DNA of 64,000 bases from assembly GCF_000516985.1 (NCBI RefSeq), contig NW_006917092.1:5707888-5771887 (forward strand), written 5' to 3'. The notes below the pieces were generated by a model. It was given only the letters and a program-made list of their open reading frames with translations, was not told the DNA's origin and made no database searches. The stretch is from Pestalotiopsis fici W106-1. Taxonomy: Eukaryota; Ascomycota; Sordariomycetes; Amphisphaeriales; Sporocadaceae. The position numbers were made by a program, and so were the translations under genes. Each line of letters opens with the position of its first letter. Within the stretch, counting starts at the first letter, position 1. Below, piece by piece: positions 42,723 through 54,284 of this stretch.

Positions 42723-43121
42723 ATGGATTGTGACATGTGCTTTTCGCACAACTCGATTCGCTCGACTATAGAGCAGATCAGCACCCCCAGCTCAGTCACA
42801 GACGAGTTCCGCACGACTAGCGAGGAGACAAGCTCAAACACCGACCGCTCTAGCTCTCCTACGGAGGAAGCATGCTCGACTACAGAGCATAGCCCCAAAC
42901 CCATCGAGAAGACCAGCTCGACTACAGAGCCGGTCAGGGTCTACCTGAACAAGTACGGCGACGTACCCAATCCTGCACGCCAGATCAAGGCGGCACGACG
43001 CCGACGTAACCAAGAGCTCCGAAGAACGGATCCGGAACGTTACCGCCGCGAAATGGCGGAGAAGAAGATTCTCCGTGATGAAAAGCTCCGAGCTGAGCGT
43101 GAGCTGAGACGTTGCCGCTAA
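42723..43121 (+). CDS. Repeated small-protein family, locus D part 2 (basic C-terminal module)
   Basis: Open frame of 132 residues. The N-terminus is MDCDMCFSH. The middle is Ser/Thr/Glu-rich with a recurrent STTE-type phrase (ACSTTEHSPKPIEKTSSTTE). The C-terminal 57 residues are the shared module: LNKYGDVPNPARQ, KAARRRRNQELRRTDPERY, then REMAEKKILRDEKLRAERE. Unlike copies A and B there is no intron just before the module. It may be a separate gene or the last exon of the ORF at 42121. Function unknown; a nuclear or nucleic-acid-binding role is only suggested by the basic module. Confidence 0.5.
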   Translation: MDCDMCFSHNSIRSTIEQISTPSSVTDEFRTTSEETSSNTDRSSSPTEEACSTTEHSPKPIEKTSSTTEPVRVYLNKYGDVPNPARQIKAARRRRNQELRRTDPERYRREMAEKKILRDEKLRAERELRRCR

Positions 43122-43915
43122 GAAGTCCGACTACAGGACTCACGACAGAAGGCAGAAAGGTTCTGATGAACCCGGGTTCAAGAGAAACAAGGATTGATTA
43201 GCTCTTGGTGATATTGGAAAATTGTACAGACTGAGACGGGTTTTCGACACGTATAAGGATAATGGTATAATACACATATCCAGACGGTTTTCGGCACATA
43301 TGATGGCAATGATAGATCGCAGGATTGTCTTCGGATGCAGGTACATTACGCATGCCAAGACAGCTTCTGGTTTATGTAACAAATTCGGCCAATTGAGCCA
43401 CAAGTGAGAGAAACCTCTGAGAAATAATGAATGAACATCCCATGTGATACCTGTAAACACCGTGAGCTTTAGATGCCGAAACGTGCGTGATAGCATCCAT
43501 TCGAAGAAGAACTCCGGTAGGCAGTACCGCGTCGATATTTGGGCAGAGGGTGGCCCATGTGCATTCTGACATCATAAGCAAATATACCACAGCACACAGC
43601 GTAGAGCAAGATGAAAAGGACATTTGATCAGAGAAATGTTCTATACACGAGTACAATAGATGCGCAAAGCATCCCTAATACTGCACACACCATAATGACC
43701 TTGCTGCTTTGCCATCTAGTAATCGAGGTAAAAGCATTGTCGGTTTCGCCCCAGGCCATTTCGGAAAGACCGTTGGCCTCATCGCATCGTAGTTCTCTCA
43801 GATACAAGCTTTGACCGTTTTCGGACCGCCCGTTTATTTTCCCAGCGCTCTATCGGTGAAGGGGGGTGAGGGCAGAGTGGCGAAGATTTATTATACAGTT
43901 TCGAGAGGAGGCAAT
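43122..43915. other. Intergenic, nothing recognised
   Basis: About 0.8 kb to the tail of the acyl carrier protein gene; no coding or repeat signal that I can support. Confidence 0.45.
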
Positions 43916-44515
43916 TTAGTTGGCGTCAGGTTGGCTCTGGATGTACTCGACAGCCTTGTCCACTATTGACGCGGGTCGTAGTTAGTACAGAGGCCATTAT
44001 CGAGATGAATCGTCTCTTTCCCAAGAAAACTTACCGCTGTGGATGGCATCGGCATCCTTATCGGGGATCTCGATGCTGAACTCCTCCTCTATCGCCATAA
44101 CAACCTCAACGGTGTCCAAGCTGTCCAGGCCGAGATCGTTTGCGAAGTGAGCAGTGGCCTTGATCTGTTACATGATGTCGTCAGTCGTTGAACTCTGCAA
44201 AATTATCCTTCGCGTCCCTTGCGGCTGATTCCGCAATCACCGCCTACGCGAGCCCAGCCATACACGACCCAGAGACATGGGGGAGGAAAGGTATTGACGT
44301 ACGTTGCTCGTGTCGTTGACCTTGTCGAAACCCTGCAGTATGCCAATGATGCGACCCTCAATCTCCTCCTTCTTCAGGCCCGAGGCGGCAGAGTACATGC
44401 GCACAGCCTTGAAGGCAGAGATTCTCGACGTGGCGGGAGCGGCCATTCTGAAGACGGGGGCGCTGGCGACGCGGGACGCCGAGGCGGCGGAACGGACCAA
44501 TGCTGTGCGGAACAT
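43916..44515 (-). CDS. ACP1: Mitochondrial acyl carrier protein (complex I subunit, NDUFAB1/ACP1 type)
   Basis: Three exons (44515-44303, 44164-44035, 43962-43916) give 129 residues. The first ~45 residues are rich in Arg, Ser and Ala without acids, a mitochondrial presequence. The mature part begins [14 protein letters not shown] and contains [14 protein letters not shown], whose serine carries 4'-phosphopantetheine. The protein serves mitochondrial fatty-acid and lipoate synthesis, is a subunit of respiratory complex I, and supports LYR-protein assembly. It lies next to another complex I gene (45161-45961) on the same strand. Confidence 0.93.
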
Positions 44516-45160
44516 GTTGACGTCTTGGACTCAATTGAAAATTTGAGATGTTGAAGAGAATGGGCGACGCGGAGTTGGAGGAGCGTTGGTGGTTGATGGG
44601 GAGCGGTTGGTGGAATTCGGTATTTCGGAACAGCTTCCAAAGCAACAAATGGAAGTCATCATAAATTTCTCGTCCCAAGAGCTCCGGGGGAGCTTAGCGC
44701 GGCCTCGCTCGCTACCGGAAGTCCCCACGTGACTTGGAGCTACGTACTTGCTGGAGCTGGGACCTGTGCTACCAGCCAATCAGAGACCTTGGAATTCAAG
44801 CTTGTCATGAGTATTGACCTGGTACCTAAATATCACATCACGTAACTGCTTCAACGAGTCCAAAGCTTGATTAAACATGACTTTTGTTGTTGGATATGCT
44901 TGGAATTCCTCCTTTCATAAGTTGTACACGCCAGCATCGTCAAAAAATTCCCATGACGGGGAGATCATGACACCGGCCCACAAATTTGGGTGATGATCAG
45001 AAATCCCCATAAACAAAACGCCCAATCCCATGGCAGTCATTGAAAAGAAGGTTAATGATGACTGTAACGGGACAACAAATGAGACGGTTTTGCTTTGCTC
45101 TACGTGATATGTACATTCTACCCTGATTCTGCGCCATTCGGCAAAAACAAACGTCCCCAT

Positions 45161-47461
<2,301 letters not shown>

Positions 47462-48613
47462 ATGAAGCATTTCAGATTATTGCTTGGCTTGGCATCACTC
47501 GCCCCCGGTACCCACGCAGCTTGCACAAAGCCTCCGCAATACTTGGACTGGAAAACTTTCAAAGGCAATGGAGTAAACCTCGGAGGTTGGTTAGTTCAGG
47601 AGCCATTTATTGACACCGACTTCTGGGCCGCCAACTGCGGAACCGACGTTGTGGACGAATGGACCTGCTGCGCCAACCTTGGTGATCAATGCGGGCCGGT
47701 TCTCGAGCAGCGATATGCAACCTGGATCACAACGGCCGATATCGATCTTCTTGCGTCTTCTGGAGATGTAAAGGTCCTTCGTATACCCACGACGTACTCG
47801 GCATGGATTGAACTCCCGGGCTCACAGCTGTACCACGGCAATCAGACGGCGTATCTGTCGACAATTGCCAACTATGCCATTGAAGAGTATGGCATGCACG
47901 TCATTATCGATATCCATGGGTTACCAGGCGGAATCAACAATGGAACAATTGGCGAGCGAGTTGGCGGTCTAGACTGGTTCTACAATCAGACCGCCTTTGA
48001 CTGGTCGCTCAAGACCGTAGACGCTGTGCTCGACTTTATCGTCAGTTCCGATCATCCCCAGTCCTTTACACTGGAGCCCATCAACGATCCCATGGATAGC
48101 CCTGATCTTGTCGGGCAAGCCTCTTCGCTCAGCGAGGAAGCAGCATCCTGGCTGTTGAAGTACTTTGACGCCGTGATCGAGCGCGTGGAAGCAGTGGACC
48201 CTCGGCTTCCCACGATGCTACAGGGCTCATTCCAGACTCCCGACTACTGGTCTGCCAACTTTACCGAGGGAAAGAACATCGTGTTCGATGTGCACTCTTA
48301 TTACTTTGCCGGACGTCCTATAGGACCAAACAACGTTACCGAGTTCATCTACAGCGATGCCGTGGCGGCGCAGGGTACCGGCAAGTTTCCAGTGTACACC
48401 GGGGAGTGGGCCATTCAGACTCTCTACAACAACACCTTTGCTGATCGGGCGCGAATTTTGAGTGCTGGTCTCGCTGCCTTTGGGAATTATACACAGGGAA
48501 GCAGCTATTGGACTGCCAAATGTACCGGAAACGATACCGTGGATGGAGAGGGCACCAGAGCGGACTATTGGAGCTATGAGACTTTTATCGAACTAGGACT
48601 TCTCAGTCCCTGA
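47462..48613 (+). CDS. Secreted GH5 exo-beta-1,3-glucanase-like protein with altered acid/base residue
   Basis: Single exon, 383 residues from the ATG at 47462 (an upstream GTG frame extension was ignored). A signal peptide (MKHFRLLLGLASLAPGTHAA) is followed by the GH5 family-9 core NGVNLGGWLVQEPFI. Further core segments are LRIPTTYSAW, IIDIHGLPGG and VFDVHSYYF, and the nucleophile Glu315 lies in VYTGEWAIQ. At the usual acid/base position (Asn-Glu-Pro) the sequence is Asn208-Asp209-Pro210, a Glu-to-Asp change. Many N-x-S/T sites suit a glycosylated wall enzyme. Relatives trim cell-wall beta-1,3-glucan; this one may be weak or specialised. Confidence 0.85.
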   Translation: MKHFRLLLGLASLAPGTHAACTKPPQYLDWKTFKGNGVNLGGWLVQEPFIDTDFWAANCGTDVVDEWTCCANLGDQCGPVLEQRYATWITTADIDLLASSGDVKVLRIPTTYSAWIELPGSQLYHGNQTAYLSTIANYAIEEYGMHVIIDIHGLPGGINNGTIGERVGGLDWFYNQTAFDWSLKTVDAVLDFIVSSDHPQSFTLEPINDPMDSPDLVGQASSLSEEAASWLLKYFDAVIERVEAVDPRLPTMLQGSFQTPDYWSANFTEGKNIVFDVHSYYFAGRPIGPNNVTEFIYSDAVAAQGTGKFPVYTGEWAIQTLYNNTFADRARILSAGLAAFGNYTQGSSYWTAKCTGNDTVDGEGTRADYWSYETFIELGLLSP

Positions 48614-48906
48614 TTTTCAATTAATTACCCATGAGGCAGTAAGATGGCATCAGGTCAAACGTTGTATCAGTCAGATAGCTTCCATTGACAATGGTTAATA
48701 CACTGAGGTATGACGCGCTTTGTCTTCTGCCAAACCTGAAGCAAGACATCCATTCTAGAACAAGGCCTTGAGGACTTTACCATGAGGCATCAGAGCTCCA
48801 TGAAGAAATAGAGATTAATCTTTGGCGCTATTGATTCATTCAAAGTCTATGAAATGTACGGATTCATCACCACGCCATGTAAAAAATCAAACATTACGCC
48901 AAAAAC

Positions 48907-49404
48907 ATGTCGAGAACAAGAGTACCAACACTAGCGTCGGTCAGTGATATTCAAAAAGCCTTCAGGCTATCGGACAGCGAGGAAACCAGAGAGCTGATCC
49001 ACGCGAGCCCGATCCAGGAAGCCTTCCGCCAGTACCTCAACCGCTACCTGCGCTCGCACCGGGCCCACCTCGAGGAACGGCCCGAGGACTGGAAATCCAT
49101 TGACGAGCACATTTTCGCGGCGAGGATCACGTTTCGCGACCCCGAAGGCCACATCCGAGACCAGTGCTACCGCCAACCCTATGATCGTCTGCCACACACT
49201 GCGCTGTTTGTCTTGCGCGTCATGAGGTTTCTCGGTTCTTCCGACGGGAAAAGATTCGATGGACCTAGTGTTAGGTGGGAACAAGAGTGTGATCGCGACT
49301 TTGCGCGGTGTAAAAGGGGCTTGGAGTTGCTTTGCTTCTTGTTACAGCAGCATGCGGTCAGGTTCGGGTGCAGCCAAGAAAAAAAGAAAGAGAAAGTTGA
49401 CTAA
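48907..49404 (+). CDS. Hypothetical protein, 165 residues
   Basis: Single open frame with good fungal codon texture, highly charged (many Arg, Glu, Asp), no signal or membrane segment, ending in a lysine-rich tail (EKKKEKVD). It starts MSRTRVPTLASVSDIQKAF. The family is not recognised. It ends 12 bp from the convergent gene at 49417-50894. Confidence 0.6.
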   Translation: MSRTRVPTLASVSDIQKAFRLSDSEETRELIHASPIQEAFRQYLNRYLRSHRAHLEERPEDWKSIDEHIFAARITFRDPEGHIRDQCYRQPYDRLPHTALFVLRVMRFLGSSDGKRFDGPSVRWEQECDRDFARCKRGLELLCFLLQQHAVRFGCSQEKKKEKVD

Positions 49405-49416
49405 GAGACCATAATT

Positions 49417-50894
49417 TCAAGGGTTACAATGTGGGAAGATCAAAATTTTGCGCTTCTCAAGATTCAATTCGGCCATCTTTGCCTCCAGAATGTCCTTCGA
49501 CTTTGCATATGTGCCTACATGGAGCCCATGGTCAGCAAATCGTGACTCGATATTCATTCACTCTCACTTAGCTTGGTTTCCTCTTGACTATCTTGCCATC
49601 CTGAGTGACTCCACTTACATCGTCTTGGAACACGACTTGGTTTCCACGACCACAGTCCGCCTTGTTTGGCTGTCTTGGTGTATGGTTTCTGCTCGGGCCG
49701 TTGGACTGTCCTCCACCAGACAATGGCCTGGCTGGTGTGGGCGCGGTCCGATCTGGCTGTCGTTCCGCGCCAGGTTTCCGATCAGGCGGGTTGATGTAGG
49801 GGTATCGGACCTGGAACTGAGGATCCCGCACTTTCCAGACTATTGTCACCGGTTACTTTAGAAGCGTGCACTGGCTCAAAGATCATGATACAGCCGAGAC
49901 TTACAGTTGAACTTGCTGTTGTGCTTTGTGGCCCATTTAATATCGGCCCCGATCACTATAGGTTGAGTCAGAACTTGGACAATATTCAAGGATAATAATG
50001 GAAAGGAATGAAACATGAAAATAAAATGCCTTCAATGATGCAGTTTTTGATGAGATACAAAGAGTCGGTTTCCCACCTTTTTCGAAACTCATCATGACCA
50101 CCCTTATTGCAGTGAATTAATAGACTGTTTTGATTCAAGAGATGGTTACGTTTGAACCTCTGGTTTGGACACAGTGGACATCTTAACACCCATATCCTGT
50201 TGCTCTCGAAAGGAAATTCGAACAAGTACTCCTCGCCGACGGACTGTCTCGTTATTATCGGCCAGTTTGGAGGGGTATGGCACATCAGTCCTTGGTGGTT
50301 TTCGTGTATTTCTTCCGGAGGAGTTGGGGTTACACCTGTCGGTCGTTTGTCGGACTTTTGTCGTCGTTTCGAATGCAAAGGCTCCCCTGAGCTGTTCCGG
50401 TCGCGCTTTCTTTGGCCCGAAACCGTGCGCGATGTGTCGCGATCTTCAAGCTTTGTTCTGTTGGATGGAAGAGTCGGTGGTGCTACGTGTATGCTGTCCT
50501 GTAAGGAAGAGCGTCGAATAGAAGAGCTTGTTTCCGGAGTCTTGCCTTCAGGCACGACGTCGGCAGTCGAGAGTGGTTCAAACGAGATGTTGATGACTCC
50601 ATCGTCAACCTCAATGCGTTTGTTGAAGCCGCAATGTGCACTGCTTGCTAAGTCATTCAGATGTGCTTCCATTTTCTGGCAGAACTCTTGCGTCTGTTGC
50701 GAGGGGGAGCATATGGTCGCTGTTTCCAAGAGCGAATATATCTGCTTCTTGGTTTCCTGACGCTCATTGGCGATGGAGGTCATCTTCATCTGCGTCGATT
50801 CCCATGTGCATTTTTCAAACTGCTTGATCTTGTGATCTATTCGCTGCTTGATGAATGAAACGAACTCGTCGTCGTGTGTCGGAGGATCAGCCAT
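49417..50894 (-). CDS. Hypothetical nuclear-type protein with Cys/His motif
   Basis: Probable multi-exon gene on the minus strand. Exon 1 is 50894-50015, then 49955-49905, then 49839 to about 49586, then a tentative last exon reading SKDILEAKMAELNLEKRK and stopping at 49417. If the last intron is not used, the frame stops at 49568 after about 400 residues. The N-terminal half is charged and helical, with a later Ser/Arg/Lys-rich stretch (SKRRQKSDKRPTG). Around residue 245 it has LRCPLCPNQRFKRNHLLN with downstream histidines (LLIHCNKGGH), a possible zinc-binding finger. The C-terminal part is Pro/Arg-rich after WKVRDPQFQVRYPYINPP. No function assigned; exon choices are moderate. Confidence 0.55.
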
Positions 50895-51444
50895 TGCTTA
50901 TCCGTCCGATGATACGAGTAAGTTTTCAAGGTAACATACAAGCCAAGTCGATGAAGATTGTCGAAGGTAGAAATTGCGTCGACTGGTATAAATATTAGCT
51001 CAATATAAATTCTTTATCTCAAAGACCCCGCCTACTGCGAAGACTATACAAACGCCAGCCATCTTGCAAACGCTCAATGGTCTGTTTGCTTCGCTGCTTC
51101 TCGGCTGCCCGCATGCACTGAGCGGTGAAGACTCAAGCTGCTGGCATCCATGTTGGCCTCAATGTGAGCGTCATCTTTTTAGTCTAAAATGCCTATCTTC
51201 GCTTCTTTGTCAAGTAAAATGCCTCCTTGTCTGTTAACCTGTCCCAAAGACACGTCTGCATGTAGCGTGACATCAAAATCCGTCATGTCATCATGATCAC
51301 ATATGGAAATAACTTGTCACAATGCCAGCCACGGCTGGCTAGACAGTTGCAAGGAAAGACCGTTTGAGCCATATTATGCATAAGTTTCGCTGATTTTACG
51401 CTAATCATGTTTGCATGTTTCCTGCTACTAAATATTTCCAAGAA
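50895..51444. other. Intergenic, nothing seen
   Basis: 550 bp with no coding signal, between the hypothetical gene start and the transporter stop. Confidence 0.5.
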
Positions 51445-53252
51445 TTAATTGCCGAACACGGAGGCGGTGGCAATCCTCATCCTCTTTCCATAGAGCCAGA
51501 GGGGGATGGTCAAGAGACCAAACACACCCATGAGCATGCCGAAAATACCAAAGGCTTCAGCAGCACCGTCCTTGGCAATCCAGTCCGACACGAAAAATGT
51601 CCACGCAAAAGCAATGATGGCGCGCAGAATGGTTACCATGACGAAACAGTCAGCGGCAAGGTACGAATAGGCATCGATCAGCTATTGAAAAAGTTTCAAC
51701 GTTAGTCTCAGGAAACAAAGCTCACGCATCTCTGACATCTTCTTAGACGATAACTTACGTAGTTGAAGCCAATGCTAGGAACCTGCATCAAGCCGAACGA
51801 TATCATTCCGTAGCCGACCTGCAGCCCAACCCAGCCAGTCGTCGACGGGTTCTGCGCACAAAAACCAAACACCCAAAAGCCACCCGTGGCAATGACGAGG
51901 GCCGGGAACATGGTGGGCAGACGACTTTCGGGCTCGGCATAGCCATGGCTCTCGTGTCTGGCTTGGCTCTTGAGGCGGGAGTCAGAAAGCAGGTATGTGT
52001 AGATGGCACCGAGGATGCAGCCAATCAAGGCGCCGATATTGATGAGTCCCGCGTTGCCGGCCCACAGGTACGGTGGCGCCGCGACGAGTTGCGGGCCAAT
52101 GGTCGAAATGGTCACGATGCCGCCGACCAGGCCGCCATAGTGCAACATGACGACCCAGGTACCAGGCAGAGCAAGAGTGCGCCAAGGCTGGATAAAGTGG
52201 TGCAGCCAGCCACCGGGAGGTTTGATGAAGCCCAGGGACCGCGCGAACGTGTAAGGTCGGTAGTTGGTACTGCGGGTCGGCGTCTGCTCGAGGTGGGCTG
52301 CAGTCTCCTTTGACAAGCCGGCGGTCTCGCCCTGTCTCATTCCATCGACTACCTCATCCCGAAAGTAAAGAGTCTCGGGGACTAGCAAGACCGTACCGAC
52401 GAAAGTAGCAGCCGAGAGAGCCGTTCCAACCCAAAATACATAGGCCCAGCCAATAGTGTAGGCAATATATCCACCGGCAATACCTCCGATGATAGGCCCG
52501 GCAACCAGACACACAGTGTACAGGGTCTTGGGGTAAAATTAGTATTGGGTGTGTTTACTGAGAGCCACTTATGCTTTCAACGTACCATTGCACGACCACG
52601 CTCGTCCATGAAATAAATATCACCAACCAGAGCCGGCGCTACCGTATCGGCTGCAGCATTACCGAATCCCTGGAAGATCCGAGCAGCCAAAAGAGAGTTA
52701 TAGTCGGTCGCCAGACCGCACCACATGGTGCAAAGGGTCAACATCAAGGTCGCGGCGATGAGAGCCGGCCGGCGGCCCAGAATATTCGACAATGGAACCC
52801 ACCAAATGTTGCCCGCGCCCTGGAACAGCACGTTGACTGCCATCAGTCGGGCCAATATGGGGAATGGTCTCGGGTCATTGGGATAGTTCATGGCCCATAG
52901 CGAAAGGCCGGGCGCGAGACTGGCCGAAGTAAAGTTGGAGAAGAGAGCAAACAGTGATGCTACGAGCAGGACCGTATGCTTCCGCCATGGTGCCCAGTTG
53001 AGAGGGTCTGCTGGATCTGCCGAGGGTCGAGGGAATCGTATTGTGACGTCGCCGTTGTCGCCAACTTCTGGATCGGCCTTTCCTGTATGTTCTGGAAGGA
53101 TTTAGCACTTCTATAGTAAGGAACCAGCTCAAGTGCTGCAGCAAAGTACGTCTTGGAATGAGAGACTCACCAATCAAAACGACGGTTCCGGGCGGTGTGG
53201 CCTCCTTCACCTCGGCCTTGGAGAGTGAAAAGGCGTATTTCCAACCCGACAT
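51445..53252 (-). CDS. MFS transporter, DHA1-like (drug/polyamine efflux type)
   Basis: Four exons (53252-53171, 53091-52586, 52526-51759, 51681-51445) give 530 residues. A cytosolic head reads VTIRFPRPSADPADPLNWAP and leads into about twelve membrane segments. The MFS loop-2/3 motif appears as LSNILGRRPALIAA, followed by GFGNAAADTVAPALVGDIYF and GPIIGGIAGGYIA. The pattern Arg-Phe-Pro/Asp-Pro-x-Asn-Trp is typical of fungal DHA1 efflux pumps at the plasma membrane. All introns are phase-compatible, and the last exon is fixed by LIDAYSYLAADCFVMVTILR. Substrate unknown; no neighbouring biosynthetic genes. Confidence 0.87.
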
Positions 53253-53545
53253 GTTGGCAGCGGGAGACTATCAAAGTTCTCGATATGCAAAAACAGGTCC
53301 TATCCAGAGGTTGACAAACACGCTACATCATACGACAGTCATGACAGAGCCAAACTGGTCTCTTTCTATTTAACAGTCATTTCCCGCATATACGGTCAAG
53401 ACTCAACCCCAGACTCCTCCTCTGACACTATCAGCAGCTTGTGCCCCATATTTCCCCGGATTTCCCTAGTCATTATAGACCCTGTCCTCCACAATTCCGG
53501 GGGTTCCACATCCACTGGGTGGATCGAGGATTCCGGAGGTGGAGG
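53253..53545. other. Short intergenic, nothing seen
   Basis: Promoter side of the MFS gene; no motif recognised. Confidence 0.4.
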
Positions 53546-53905
53546 TTATCGACTTGAGGCTGGATGATAAGCGTCATGATTTGAGGCCAAAGAGTCTTGG
53601 TCATTGGCTGGATAATCTTGTTGAATAGCTGCGCGGGCTTCTGGATTGGTCCGGCAGCCCGGATAACCCCAGATTCTGCTTGGCGGCTCTTCCGGTGCGG
53701 AGGCTGAGGAGAAGGTGCTTGGGATGAACCAGGGGGGCGCCAATCCGTCTTTGGCAGCATTGGTAAGCCACAATCCGTTCAGCTGTCTCAATGGGTTGGA
53801 AGTCTCAAACCTTATATGTGCCGACTTCTGGTTTCCGGTTGTGCTTCTTGGCAGGTCGGCAGTCAGAATGGATTGGCGCTTTGCGGGGTTGGAATTAGGA
53901 CTCAT
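53546..53905 (-). CDS. Possible small hypothetical protein, 119 residues
   Basis: An open frame from ATG 53905 reads MSPNSNPAKRQSILTADLPR and later PEEPPSRIWGYPG. It is rich in Pro, Ser and Asn, probably disordered, with codon texture like neighbouring genes. No homology or motif is recognised, so it may be spurious. Confidence 0.3.
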   Translation of the reverse strand: MSPNSNPAKRQSILTADLPRSTTGNQKSAHIRFETSNPLRQLNGLWLTNAAKDGLAPPWFIPSTFSSASAPEEPPSRIWGYPGCRTNPEARAAIQQDYPANDQDSLASNHDAYHPASSR

Positions 53906-54284
53906 AGAAATCAGATGACTCTCCCTATAGTATAGTCACTAAAGGTAAATGGTAAAGTAAGCAGCAGTGAAATTCAGCCAGCCTTGAAATCCTCACCGTG
54001 GTCAAATGACCTGACCACCACAACGGTGGCCCCACCATAGGTATACCACTCTAACCTAGATCAGGACTTGGAGACATGTCAGTGCACATTTGGAATTCAT
54101 GGGTTTCCGAAACGTAAATAAAAGAAGAGGTACTGAGATATAGTCACTGCTTGCACGTGCAGAATGAAAAGAATTTGAGAAAAGAATTGATCAATTAGTC
54201 ATGTTTGAATTCATGCTATCATTATCATTACTAAATCAGATGGCCTTATTTTTTCCTTCAATCCCCTCATCTCATCTTCTGCAT

